DNA of 64,000 bases from Callipepla californica brunnescens. Taxonomy: Eukaryota; Chordata; Aves; Galliformes; Odontophoridae. The position numbers and the translations under genes were made by a program. Under the pieces are notes generated by a model that worked only from the letters and a program-made list of their open reading frames with translations, was not told where the DNA came from and did not search any database. Location of the stretch: NCBI GenBank assembly GCA_023055505.1, contig JALIRH010000019.1:1550001-1614000 (forward strand), given 5' to 3'. Positions 39,741 to 54,000 of this stretch are shown piece by piece. Every line of letters begins with the position of its first letter. Position 1 is the first letter of the stretch.

Positions 39741-40199
39741 AGAGAAGGGCAACAAAACTGGTGAGGGGTCTGGAGCGCAAGTCTTAAGAGGAGCGGCTGA
39801 GGGAGCTGGGATTGTTTAGCCTGGAGAAAAGGAGGCTCAGAGGAGACCTCATCGCACTCTACCACTTCCTGAAGGGAGGCTGCGGTGAGGAGGGGGTCGG
39901 CCTCTTCTCCCAGATAACTAATGACAGGACGAGAGAGAATGGCCACAAGTTGTGCTAGGGAAGATTTAGATTAGATCTGAGGAAATTTTTTTTCTCTGAG
40001 AGAGTGGTCAGGCACTGGAATGGCCTGCCTAGGGAGGTGGTTGAGGCACCATCCCTAGTGCTGTTCAAGAAGCGTTTAGATGAGGTGCTAAGGGATTTGA
40101 TTTAGTAGCTTGATGGGTAGGGATGGTGGTAGGAGGATGGTTGGACTAGATGATCTTGTAGGTCCTTTCCAACCTAATGAATCTATAAATCTATTCTAG
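39741..40199 (+). repeat. CR1 LINE 3' fragment, about 460 bp
   Basis: This is the best preserved repeat in the window. It starts at agagaagggcaacaaaactg and runs through ctgggattgtttagcctgga, the 'acctcatcgcactctacc' block, the 'ctggaatggcctgcctaggg' block and ggttggactagatgatcttg. It ends in tccaacctaatgaatctata plus a degenerate terminal microsatellite. It is 5'-truncated with no reverse transcriptase part. An AT-rich imperfect palindrome (39718-39735) sits just before it. Confidence 0.93.
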
Positions 40200-43100
40200 G
40201 GCTTTTCTAGCTTGAAGACAGACCTTACAGCGTTTTCTACTTCCTACCTAAAAACAACAACAAACAGACAAACACCAATACACCATCATCATTTAAGATG
40301 CAATCACAAAGCTTCCTGGTCTGTGCTTTTTAAGACACGAGACAGGCGGATTGTAACGCACTGTCATATGCAACATGAGAAGAGAACTGCACAGGGCAGA
40401 CTAAGGTGCCCAGGGCATCTTTCTCAGCCAAAACAACAGTAACAGCAAATCCTTCCAAGTACACAGACATTCAATAGAGAGTCACTGGTATACTCAACAT
40501 CAAGGACGACCATCAACAGGCAATGCTTGAATGCTTTAATACCACGTTTCCCTAAGGAAATCACAGCCAAACATGGGTATCAGAATCCATTTACCGTAAG
40601 CAAAGAAGAAAAACATGAATATTTCTGCAGTCTTCAGATCAGCTCAGCTCACATCACGGAATAGAGCAAGACAACCTCTTCCCAAAGTCCCGTCTGTCTA
40701 GCAATGCCCACTGCCAAAAATGAGGCCAGCCAGGGACATAAGATGCATTTGTGAGACCAACACAAACAAGTTCCAACCTTACACAGCCCCGTCTCCTGCT
40801 CAACACTGGCAAACATATTGCAAAATGCAGTGAGCCCCTGCTGTGAAATGTGCTCTGGGGACCACAAAAACTATGAAGAACCAGAGGGGAAAAAAAGCCC
40901 CTAGTTCTACTGTGTGCAAAAATACCATGGGGAAATACAGCAAGGGACAACTCAACCACTGGACTTAGAGACCTGGGAAAGCTTCTTTATTTCCATTGAT
41001 CGGTCAATTTGTTCGATCCAGTACCACTCCAGTGTAATCTCAGCTTAAGTTCCCTGAGCATCTGGCTCCTGAGCACAGAACATACGTCATATGCCCCTGT
41101 GTTTATACATCTGTGTTAGAAGCAGATTTATACCAACCGGCTCTGGTCCTGCAGGGCAACCAATCACCATTTGTCATATTTCAAAGTGGCATTTCTTTAG
41201 CCAAACTCCGGGACCTGGGACAAGGAACTCCTTATTGAGCTCTCTGGAAGCCTACGATCTCACAACCAGAAAGGCTCCGGGAGGTGAAGTCACTGGTTGC
41301 TGAGCCTGCAGGGTGCAGAGCATAGGTCTGTGTTCTTGGAAGAAAGCAACCTTGTTGGTTTGGGTATTTTTTTTGGAGGAACAACTTGATGCTGTTCTGC
41401 TAACAACAATTTATGTTAGGTTTTAAAGGGCAAGTATTTCCATTTTGAGATCAGAGTTTGATTTAATGTCCGATTCCAGCACAGATTTCTTGCTGGAACT
41501 TTGTTTCCCTTTCACAATCCTCCTGTCTCTACTGATGGAGTTGTTTCTTTCTTCACATTTTGGCTAACAGATACTGTGTTCCTAAATAAAAACAATTTTT
41601 AAGCAGAAACAACTAACTGCAAAACCATACAGAAGAAAGTACATATTTTGCCTGTTTATAATAAAAAGTCACATAACTCCACATACATCTGAATTCAGAA
41701 AAAGACAAAAGGCAGCTGAGGGTCACTGCAGATGAGCTGTGGAAGCCAAGCAGACATATGACACTGGGCTAACTCCACTACTCTGCACCCAAGACTTGAG
41801 TGTGATTGCAGGCAGCCACGGGAGCAACAGCTAAGGGCAGCCCTAAGCCGGGTATCAGGAGAGGGGGGGGAGGCCACAGGGAAGGGCTGGTGTCACATCA
41901 GGACAGGCAGAGAGCATGACTGAAGGGACCAGGTCACTATGCAGCTGGGAAAAGGGCAGGGTGGAGGGATGCAAAGCAGGAGATGCACTGAAGCATGCTT
42001 CTGCCAGACAAAGGACCTGAAAAATAAAGAATAATAATACATTTTCTTGAAAAATGTCTTTTGTAACATAACATCACGTAAACTACTGCTACAGCAGCCA
42101 TAGAAATGCCAGATGGATGAGACGAGGTCAGTTTACGCAGAGAGGGATGGAGGATGACACTCTGGAAAGGACACACAGGCCAAGCACTGCTCTCTGCTCC
42201 CTTCAGGGGTTCCACACGACAGAGCTGTGAGGACAGTGCCTGACGGCAGTACAATCCTGTCTTGTCCTTGTTGTCCTGAGAACAGCGATATATATGTGGG
42301 GCAAAACAAACAGATCAAACTTGCAAGCAGTATTCCAGATTTCTTTTCAGTAAAAGTCAATGTGACAAGCTCAGACAGGCTTTTAGGGATCTGCTTGCCA
42401 GATGCAAGGCAGTACTCAAGAGCAGTCATGCTCAAGCCTGCTACGTATCTGTCTCAAATGATGATTAATCTTTAGGACTAAGGAGGCAATTCATAAAGCA
42501 GGGTGCAGAGAACTAGTGTATCAAATAGAGGAATTGTAACACGGAATTTTTATCAAGAACTCCACTTTCTGTTTAATTGCAAGTCCTACCTATTAATTAC
42601 ACCCTTAACAAAGCCAGCAGTATCTCCACACAGGTCTGAGTGAATACTGTGTCAGGTTCTTTTGGGGAGCCTGCTAACACACTGTGCTTTGGGACAGTCA
42701 GCCAGCACAGCCCTAGAAATAAAAAGCTTTCCCCAAGAGCTTTTAAAAGGCCCACAAGCTTCCCCAGCTGCAGGCTGAAAGCTGTCTGCTATTGCACAAA
42801 GACGAAAACAGGGTGCAAAAAGGATGCCCCTTCTGCAATGGCCAGGTACAACCAGGCATGAGCATCCTGAGGACTATCCAAATGAATAAGATTACTAGCA
42901 TAGTGTCAGAAGTTCTACCCATGTCAGTATCCAATTGAAAAAGTTAAAGTAAGGTTTGGTTCTCCTACAGCACCTAGATTTGCAGAAGTAACTTCAGTTC
43001 CAGTCTGAGAAAAAAAGGACAACACGTGGAACAGAGACTGCTTCAAGAGTGCACCAAGACCCTAACAAAACAAATACACTAATTATCATCTAGAATTATG

Positions 43101-46100
43101 TTTCACATCAAGAAAACAAGCAGTACTATGAGTGAAATAAAACAAGAGGAAAGAGATTCCATCCACAGCCTTGCTCTGAGCACAGCTTTTATTTTAGCAA
43201 GACAGGAGGGGGGGAGGGAAAAAGAGCTTTCATTAGTCACTGATAGGATAAGTTGTATTTACAAAGAGTGCATTAGTCATCCACTGGTTTTGTTCCAGAG
43301 GGAGCAGAGCAAGGCCCTGCCTTCCCAGCTTCCACAGGAGACAAGGCCTGCGTGCCCAGAAGCGCAGCCGCCACTCTCGCACACGCCGTTTCAGAACGTG
43401 CCAGGCCAGGACTCAGGCTCCTGCAGCCCTCTGCCCACGCTGCCTGCTGCTCCCCCATGGGCTGACCCAGGGGGCACAGGTGGAGCACAGCCCCCCCACT
43501 TTGTGTGAGCCTGCACAGCCTCCCAGAGCTGGCCTGCTGACTGCACCAACGCAGCTCTGCGGGAAGGAGGGTGCAGGGAAACACAGGCTGCAGCTTTGCT
43601 AGCGGCTGCCACTGCCAACAGGAAAACTCACCCACAGAGGATGATAGGACTGCAAAGCAAGCAGTTCAGAGGTGCTGCAAAGAGTGCTGCTCCTTTGTCT
43701 TCCCTAAGCAGAGAGTTTGACACGTCTGGCCTACATGTTACTTGTGCACAGTGGAGCTTCTGTGTGTGCTCCAGCTGCACGTACCTCACCTTCAGCACAC
43801 CTTCCCCATGGGCTGGCTATAGCCATCCCCAGAACACCAAATTACTGGGGAGAGCATGGAAAAAATAGCAGCTTCATTTCAGCACCTACAGAGGCTCACA
43901 TACCAGGGGGGCAAGGAGCAGGCAGGCTGAGGAATACTAGGCTTGTCACATCACAAACTTGCTGCCCTTTTCCATGCTGAGCCCTGTCCTTAAATCGAAG
44001 TTCCGTTCTGCCCACCTGGGAAACTCTTAGCAGTCCTTAAATCCCCAAGGGCTGCCAACGTAATGTTAAGTTTTGCTGCTACCGTCATACAAATCTATTC
44101 TGTTTATTCCTGTTAAAAAATTAAATCAAATGAGATAAAACCTATAAGCACACACGCTTGCCCTGCCTCCAGTGATTCTGCTGCCTCTCCCCATCCCCGC
44201 AGCCACTCATTCATCTTCACGCAAAACAGCAAAAGGATTACGCAGATGTTGCCTTGCCATCCTGACCTTCTTAACCTATGCCCACGTGTCTGCCCGCGAT
44301 GTTGTGCGTTTGCTGTCCCATCATCCATACGTCAGAGGCTAACTCCCTTCTGGCTCAGCTTCATTCAGAAGCCAGGTGGTAATTCTCATCTCCTGACACA
44401 CAGCTTCACAGGTGCACACTGAGCTGCTATCAGCTTCCCTGCAGGAGACAGGACCAGAGCAGATACCTCACTTATAAACCCTGACTGGAAAGGAGGACAG
44501 CACAGGCAGAAACACCATAGGACAATGAATGCTCAGAGAGAAGGCCAATAGTGGGAAAAGCAGAGCATCTGTGGATAAATAGCCGTGCAGAAGGAGGGTC
44601 AGGATCCACCAGAAGCAGCAGCTCCAATGAAGCTGACACTACAGCTGGGGTGACTGCAGTTTGCATATAGGCTGCTCCCTGTTGCTGCACGCAAGTTTCT
44701 CTCTAAGCCAGAGAGATAAGCTGCACAAGCCCTACAGAACAGATCAGTGAGGTTTTTCACTGTCATCACTCGGCCACACTGGACACAAGAAAATCACGTC
44801 CACAGAGAGGATAAATGGCTTTTTCCTTGTCCAACCATCTATCTTGAGTGAACCTAAGAACAGAGATGCTAGAAGCAGCCCAGATAAAGCCATGGGGATG
44901 GCCAGAGCAAGGGAACAAACAACCTTATGAGAGGACAACTTGGCAGCCAACCAGAAAGCAAAGATTCACTGGATCACTGAGGTCAGCTGCCAGAATACCT
45001 TGGAACTACAGCTGAGGATGCTCTGGGATAGCAGGAGGAAAGAGCCTTGAGAAAGCTGGAGGTGCCAAGGAGGTGGTAGGAGAAAGTTTCTGGCAGGGAT
45101 TTCTGCATGGCCTGTCACTGAAGCCAGCGCTGCTAGTGAGTCTGGTGTCAAGACACAAACACCAGCAAAATGCAACTATCAACACCAGTTCCCTGTCAAC
45201 CACAGTGTGCTGTGAAGCAGCAGGTCTGTTACTTGGATTTCAAGAATCAAACAAACACAGCTTTAGGCTCAGCCCTGCTGTCCCCACAGCCCTTTTCTAT
45301 CCTCTGCAGTGCCCAGAGCACCAGACCCAGGGAGCAGCAGGGCTGTGCATCCGCAGGGCGGAGCAGTCAACTTCTACAGAACAATTTTCTCTGGAACTCT
45401 GTAAAGTCAGGACATCTTCGGGCCCAAATGCCCAGACAAACCACAAACCAGCTGCTGGGACTTGTAAACTAGTTTTGCTAATAGCTCCCAGGGTTTTCTG
45501 TGGTGTGAAGCTGTGGTTAGCAACACACCTGCCACATCTTCATTTCCACTCATTTGGCAGCAAATGTGCGTGGAGGAGCAAAGCATGCTGCAGCACATGT
45601 CAGTTGTGCACTTTTTTGTCACTTGCACAGATTTTAAATACTTTTTTTCCACGTTGTGAAAGCTGTGAAAGTCACAGCAGTTCACCATGCTCTACACCAC
45701 CACAGTTCTGACTTGCTTGACCCCCAGGGGTATTAGGAACACTGTTGTCCCTAACGCGCTGCAAGACAGCAAAGACACGTGCCGTTGAATTCACAGACTT
45801 TCCACTGCCCCCTCTTTGCTGCCCTGTGCCAAAGGAACAGATGTGTGACTCTCACTACATCTTTGACCCACTTGTCTCTTTGCCCTTACTAAGGGAGGGG
45901 ACTGAAATCACCCATCCCTGTGGTCCGCTGATGATGCATCCAGCACTGTGGGCAAGCTGCTGCCTGTACCAACTAACTCAAGCGGTCATACAAGTTTCTC
46001 TCCATAGGGTTACTGGCTGGAAAAGTTCCAGGAGGTTGGGCTTTAGTGAATAAGACCCTGTGGAAGGGGACACCATAAGCAGCTGTTCCCTGGGAAGCCA

Positions 46101-49100
46101 AGACCTCCCCTTTAAAAGTGCAGCAGCAGAGTGAGGGCTGGAGTAAAACTGAAGTGATAAGCAAGCTGTCTAAGCATTACCTCTGGAGCTGGCACTTGCA
46201 AGCAAGAAACAGACACCCAGCTTCTGGTACTGTTCCTGCTGGGCACCTTCTGTCCTTGCAAAAGAGCCTCAAAGCTTTATGGAGATGTCTACTCTGCAAT
46301 CAAAGGTTTAATCACAGAAAGAACAGATATATCCATGTTAGCGCTGCGCTCGCCAGCAGGAGTGGTAATAGCAGGATTCCGGAACTTCAACACAAATGGT
46401 GCGAACCTGCTGGGGACCTGCATATGTGCCTGAGAGCTGGCCCACCCTGGAACCACATCATTGTGATTTCATTGCTATTGTCTCCACAGTATTGAGAATT
46501 AAATTAGTGAGGTGCATCCCTGGTGCTGCCATCACACCTTCTGCTGCGCTGTCAGCAGAGACACCAAGAACTGTGTATCAGCTGTAGGTACTGAGCACTT
46601 CCTTGCAGACTGGGAGAAGTGGGGTAAGAGGGTGTGTGAAGAAGGGGAAGAAAAAGACGGATACAATGGAACACTTCTAATGACACTTAGTTTGTCCAGG
46701 GCCGTGCATTTCTCCACACAAACACTTAACACATACAGAAAACAGTTCTGCAGTCAAAACATAAATAAATGAAAAGATGTACAAAAAGGGAAAACCATAT
46801 GAAGAGCAGTTCCTGACACCCACAGCACTGCAGACCTCAACTCCACTGCCTGCACTGCAGAATTAAGCAGTGTCAGCTCCCCACCCCAGCTCTGCGAGTG
46901 CAGAGAACGTGCATCCAACATCTCCCATTGCAGCTGGCTCTGGGCACAACAATGGGTGCATCCAGGCATCCTGCTTCCCACAGCTCCTTGCGGGAGGAAA
47001 ACAGGAGGCAGCTCAGCATCACAGCTGTAAAGGCACCATGCTGAAGAGCAATCCGGGAAAGCTCAGTCACAGACAGAACAGATTGTTCCCAGGGTCTGGC
47101 CCCAACCTCCAAATGCTGACAGCCACACTGAGCTGCAGTCACTCCTTCCAGCTGCAGTTTCGCCTCCTGTCATCTGGCAGATGGGACAAGGGCAGCAGTT
47201 ACCTTCTTCGGCTTCTGCCTCAGCCCTCCCATTCAGTACCCCTAGGCATAGTGTTCTCTCAGCTCAATCATAAGCCTTTCAAACTATCCTAGCAGAGATG
47301 GCCAAGAGAAACAGGAGGCCTCAGGCATTCAGGACTTTATCTTTTCCCCTCCAAACAAGAGGTAGCAGAAAGAAAAGAGGTTTGCAAAAATCCACCTCTG
47401 AATTTTCTAAATACTGAGCCACACTGAAAAACATGTGGGAACAAAAATGAGGGCACAGAACTAAAAAGGGCTTTGAATCTGTAAGGTCAGGAGAATTGTC
47501 CCCAACTCAGCCACAATCAATGGGACTGAACACCATCCAAGCTAAGCCTGGTTTGCTGTAGCTCCAGCATACTGCAAGGAGCCTGAGCTCTACCCAGATG
47601 ATGAGCTACAGCTGGCTACCCGAGCCCACAGCCACAAATGGAGAAGCAGAACAGCCCCAACCCCACACTATCACCAGCTTCAGATGCATGGTTTGAGACC
47701 TGAGAAACAACCAGTTCTGCAAGGGATTGGGTGCTGTGCTGCTGGAAGAAAAATCCTGTCACTCCTCAGGTGATCAGTCTTTCTTTCATTTCTCTTTCAT
47801 GAACAAAGCCTTCAAAATAAATAATTTTTAAAATAACCTGCCCTGTAAACAAGAACAGCTGAACACAATCCTTTCTTCACTTCAAACTCAGATCACGTAA
47901 ATCTAAGCAGAAGTCCCCGTGAAAGCGTAGATACACATGCTAAGAGAAAAAGCACAGACAGCACAAAGAGCTGGATTCCTGGGATCTGCAAATTAGTTTA
48001 CTCAGAGGACATGAGGTAGCTCAAAAGAGGACATGAAGAGGAAGAGAGAGAAGAAAACCTCACGCTTTGTCTGCACCAACACCAGCCCACTGCCAGGCAG
48101 AGAAGAGCTCGGTCGTACTTCCTAATCCATGTTCACTCCCTTGCCATGCCAAGAAAGCAAGTAACAAAGCAAAGGATAAGAATGAATACACAAACTGTTC
48201 AGTGATATCACTGAGGGAGGCCAATGACCCTGCCCATGAATGGAAGAGGATATCAGAAGCTCAAAGGGGACAAGCTTTCTTAACTGGGACAGAAAACAAT
48301 TTTGTTTTTTTCGGGACTCTTCCTGAGGAAATAAGAGGGGAAAGTAGTGTGGTGCTAAGACTTGGGAAAGGAATAAGTGCTCTCTGAAAATCCCTTGAAG
48401 GCAAAACTGACAGGGTAGGAAGTAACAGCATGCCCAGCTTGCCTTTGTTGCAGGAAAGCACACTGCCTGTCTGCACATGCAAACCCACGTGCACACAGAG
48501 GCTTTCCTCTCAGCTCCAGCCCTCCATAGCAAATAAGTTTGAGTGACATCCTACCAGGGTGCACAGGGGACACCATCCCGCACGATGGACCAGGGAAAGC
48601 TACATCTCGGGATACACAAAGGCACAGAGGCAGCAGCAGCTGAAGGGGAAGGCCTTAGAGAGATTAACATGTTTATCTCCTCTCTTAAGTCCTTTACTGG
48701 CCAATGGTTTCAGTCTGATGGCAGCAACAGAACTAAAAATAAGAACTTGGGCATTACCAGTGACTCACCGTGTGGGCAATGACACCATGAGGGATCAGGG
48801 AGAATCCAGTTCCCACTCCTGGAGCTTAGCTTTTAATGGTAAAAAAAATGACTTCCCAAAGAGACAAAACAAGGGAGACACACCATTGAGATCTCTTCGT
48901 TCGAGTGATATTAGGGCTGGGAGACAACTTCTTCAAGCATGCAATGGCATTAAACTGATAATCCAAGCAGACTTAGGTCAGGTTAGGTACCCATGACTCA
49001 GGGGCAAACTGAGCTTGCACAAGGAGGGTTAGACAATGCCATCAGATCAAGTTCAAACTTCCAGAACAAGAATATTCCCTGCTACAGGTGATGCTAACTG

Positions 49101-50969
49101 CTGCTGGTCCTCATTTCTGTCTATATCATGCTTCTCTGCAAGTACACTTCATAGGCACAGTGATTCCTGCATTTTTTTTATTACAAGATCTCTCTGAGCA
49201 AAGAAACACACACTAGGGAAGCCAGCACCACAGCAAGACACTATCTGAAGTGAACAACCTTTTGCTTCCTCCAAAAAGCCATTCCACCCTTCATATGATA
49301 TTTTAGCAACTTACCCAATACAGAAATGCAATGGAATCTCTGATTCCCTAGCCAGGCTACTGGAAATGAGGATCCCAGCAGTACAGTTGTGTGAGCTCAA
49401 GATCCTCCTGCAACACTAATTCCTCTCACCCTCCTCCCTGAAGGCCACAGGTCAGATAAAGCCAGATTTTTTTGATATCTCTAGGAATAAAGAAACCACT
49501 CCTTAGGCACTACAGTGGTGCAGAGCTGTCCAGCAGCAGGCTCAGGAGGCTTCTGCGCTAAAACACTGCCTGTGTCACTGAGGTCCTATCCTTCCTCTGC
49601 CCTGTTTCCTAATGGCCCTGCATCCTCTTTGCTTCTGACGCTGGCGCAAGCATTTGTGCAGCAGTGTACTGAAGTGGAGAGCTGAACTGATCCATCATTA
49701 ACCCGGTTCACTGTGTAACTATATAAAGAATTTGTGCTAGTGCAAGGAGGGAAGAAATGGTCAGGAGAAAGGCTGCCTCCTTCAGCAGCAGAACGTGGCT
49801 CACACTGGCTACAACTGCTCATGCAGTTATTCAGTGCGATTTCACTGTCCTTTGCTTCAATACTCAGAGAGTTAGTGCCCACAGGAGGTTTATATCAGCC
49901 CAAATGATGTTCTTGTCTTCTGACTGAATTAGCCTACCCCTAATTTCTGATCCAGCACAAGAGAGAACTGCTCATCGGAGCTCCTTCAACTTTCTCTCAT
50001 CGCATCTCCTGACACTCGTATAAGAAGTAATCATTTTTACAAGAACAGAATAAAGATCAATCTTTACCATCCCCTCATCACATATTGAAGAAAAAATATT
50101 CCATTTTTCAGATTAAAAGAAGTATGAGAATAAAGTAATTTACTTGAAAATTTCAAGGAGTCAGCAGTACAGCCAGGGCTGCCCAGCCCTAGATTCTGTA
50201 CCTAAAAGAAGGAATCAAAACCCAATAATGTATTACCAAAAGATTACAGGAGATCTGGATTAGTGTAATGCAAATATGGCACTGCTATTGAGACAGCCTT
50301 GCTTTAGAGACAGGCTGTTCAGCAGTTAGTGGTACACACCAATTTCCAAAAAAGCAATTATGCAGTTGGCTACCGACAAGCAGAACCAAAGACCTCGCCA
50401 ACGAGAAAAACAGACAGTGTCTGATACCTGTCAGGCCATCATCTCCTCTTTTAACAGACATAGCCAAAACCAGAGTACACAGATAAATTTGTGTGATCTG
50501 AAGTTAAAAGCGGAGACTGTTCAAGCCCCCATATTTCCCTAGAAGGATTGAATGGAGACTATACATCAAGAATTTTTGTGGTATTAAAACAATAGCAAAC
50601 TTGATTCCATGACTAGAGAAATGGAAGCTTTCTGGGTAAAACCATACAGTGAGTAGCAGACACAGAAAAACATATCATTGCCCGCTTAAGGAGTAAACTT
50701 TTATTATTATTTATCTCCACACACAAAGAAAAATAAATTGCAGGGATTGCACCAGAGGAACAAAGAAGGTGAAGAGAGGTCAGGGGAAACCAATGATCAA
50801 ACTGTCACAGTAGATATGGGACGCGAGAGTTTCAGAAAGGAGAACCAGGAGACAACAGCAAGAACCGAGGCTGACAGGAAGCACTGCATCAGCATCATGC
50901 CGAAGGCAATGTGCACTATCGTGGACCAAGATAAACCAGTTTTGTCCTCTCTAATCTGTTGCACAGTGA

Positions 50970-51070
50970 AGACATTGCAAGCATTCAACCCAGAGAAGAG
51001 CAACCAGATTATCAGGGAAAGTCTGTCAGACAGGGCTCTGAGAGGGCTGTTCTGTTTCATTAAACAACCA
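50970..51070 (+). repeat. Possible decayed CR1 fragment
   Basis: The phrase cagagaagagcaaccagatt followed by agggaaagtctgtcagacag and gagagggctgttctgtttca parallels the CR1 3'-region order of blocks: an 'agaagggcaac' block, a '...ctgag.gagctgg.ttgtt' block, and onward. Divergence is high and the terminal motif is missing, so the assignment is tentative. Confidence 0.4.
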
Positions 51071-54000
51071 AGTTCCTCATGTAGGAGAAGCTGGGAGGGA
51101 TCTCTCTAAGCAGTCTGAGGAAGCAGAGGGCAGCGTGTCTCAGAAAACAAAATACCTGCAGCTCTAATGGTGCTCTTCCAGTGTTGTCTGCTTGCTGTCA
51201 AGTTTAAACCTGTTTCACCCTGTCCAAGGCAGCTATTCTGAGAGAGAATCTCTTCATTGACTTGCCTTTATCATACCAAGATGCATCCTTGAGCCTTAGC
51301 CACTGGGCAAACTCAGCTTGCAGCTCTGAAGTGACCAGATGTTCTCAGGAATATAATTTGGGCAAAAGAAACGAGTCAGTATAGTCCAGTAAAGACCTCA
51401 GCTATTTATTCTATGTCTTCCCATGTTCATCAGCGTAAGTTAAATCTAGCTTCTTCCCTATGCTTCTCACACTACTAAATGAGCAACAAAACCGCCAAAA
51501 GGCAACTTTATTATTTCTTCTGATTGTATGCTGAAACATGATATTCCTAACATATTAACTGCCTTCTTCATGTCCAAGTGAATAGGATCCCACAGGTTCA
51601 ACCCCAATTTGAGAAACATCCTTGTTCTGTGATTCCCACCTTGTGAGCACATTTCAGTGGTCCTGTTAGCTAAGTTAGATGGTAATGTACCTTGAGATAT
51701 TTCAGCATAAGATCTTATTACATAGATAAAATATTTGCTCCTCTTGTAGTTCACGAGGTTCTGCTTAGAAAAGCTCTGAGGGCATCATTAAACCATTTCT
51801 AATCTACCTGAGTAGAGACCAGAATGACCCGAACCATGACAGCTTATTGGCAAATATTTCATGTGTATGTAATAGAAAAGAACCTTCTAGTCAGCAAATA
51901 AATTGTTAAAGTCACTATTTATCAAGTAGAAAATGCACGATAGCATATAGACAAGTCATGACTAAGCATCAAAAAGAACTATTTGAAATGCCCTTCAAAT
52001 AAAATACAGATCCAGATTCTTAGTACAAGCTCCAAAAGAACACCTCACATTTCCTATGACATCTTATAGCACTAGATTTTCAAGTGCTTTAAATTTAGAC
52101 TAACAGAACCAGTAAGGAGACGAGGAGAGTACCCTGCTTTGCAGAAACACAATTTTAAGCTCAAGATGGTCTGCTCTTCCAGAGATTGGGGCCCAATTTT
52201 ACTTTGTCTTCTCATAGATGTTTCCCGCCCAACAATCTGATGTGCTTTGGTTAGACCCGAGTTACTTCTGAACTAGGAATGGAGGCAGACAAAATGGGAA
52301 AAAAGAGGGAACAAGAAGACAGGGCATTGGGGATTTCTGTCTAAATTAAACGCCAAAGCTGAAAAAACAGCTGAACACATTTACTTGCTTCATATCAACA
52401 CAGCCTATCAGTGGTGTGAGTGAAAGAACTTTGGGCTGCAGCACTGAATGACCAAGTCAGTGAAGAGGCAAAGGAAAGAAAACATTTCATCAGACCCCAT
52501 AGGCATAACACATCTAAAATAAAATCTAATTAGCAATAGGACTTATGCCCTGCAAAAAAGTGCTTTACAAAAAACTCAGAAGTTCAAAAAACAGCAGAAT
52601 TAATGTATATGCAAACGGGCATACATGATCACAGAACACGTATCTGATTCCAAAGGATACCCACAAATTGACTTTCCAGCAATACTGTGTATACCAGACA
52701 AATTACAGTCAGAAGGAGCATGGATGCTCAGTGCATCCACCTCTGAACAGAGGAACTGAAGAGAACAAGTGGCAACTACCACATTTGAGTACTAGCACAC
52801 ACATTACCATGTTCAGTTCAGCAATTACTTCTTCCCTCCCTTTGTTAATATTATAGCCTAGGGGAGCCTTTGCAATTAGGATTTTTCAGTAAAGAAATCC
52901 CAATATTTCCAAATACAGCAGGTGAAGCAAATGGAACACTCCCTGCACTTCTGGGTCCAACTCACCTATCTTGGCCTTGCGTTGTGTGTACGTTGGTACA
53001 GCAGGAAAGCAAGACCTGCAAATTAAAATCCAGCCAAACATGCACAAAACCTGGCACTGTTTGGTGTTCTTCCCAGCCAGACTACAAAACGTGTCGGAAC
53101 AACAACTGATTTCTCCTCTCACCCCACAGCAGCACTGACAGCCCCACAGGCAGCCCGCTCTCTGCTCCACCAAGGATGTGGCAGCTCAGTGTGCAGCATC
53201 AGTCTCAGCTCTGCTTTAACCCAGCCTGCTACCAATACTCCTGCACACCCTCACCATCTGTCAGTTCCCAAACTCCCCATGCAACCAGCCAAGTCACAAG
53301 TCCAGGCACTCTTCACGCAGCTGCGTGCTCCTGCAGAGAGCTTGGCTGTTCCCACAGTAGGGCTGGGCTGCAAACAGGCAGACCCCATCTCATGTGAAGA
53401 GTAGATGAGCTACCACCATGCTGAAGATGCAGCTGCTAGAGCCAACAGCAAAGTGGCTTGAAATGCTTTCCCTGAAACACAGGATAAACTTCAGGAACTG
53501 ACGGTGCCACCCTTCTCAGCACACAGACAAGACAAAGGAAGGACCACTGTGCTGCCTTGTCAAACCTGCTGAGCTCCAAGCACTGGGCCCTGCTGCAGAG
53601 CATAGTTAAGAGGAAGGTGGCTTACTGGAAGATGAAAAACATTTAAAATACTGAAGGGTCTGATACTTCAGTTTGAGGTAGCAGCCACAGTTTAGAGGAA
53701 GCACATCCAAACTGTGGCCTGCACGCAGCCCAGCACAGCTAGTGCCCTCTGTGCTAGCATGGCAGCAGCAGTTCCCTGCTGAGAGGCCCAGCCCAGCCCC
53801 AGGTGCACGCTCAGCAACAGCCAGAGCATTGGCCCAAGACAACTCCCCTTCACTCAGTGTGGGCCAGGCAACCCAAAAAGTTTGACACTCACAGTACAGA
53901 GCCAAGAAATCATCTCCTTCCAGCCTTCACCAGCAAACAATGCTGCCTTCAGAAGAGAAGAACCATTGTCTTGATATGAAATGATCTCCTGTCTGCCCTA

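Noticed and set aside
39725..39946. Minus-strand frame of 73 codons
   Set aside because: It is antisense to the CR1 fragment and not a gene.
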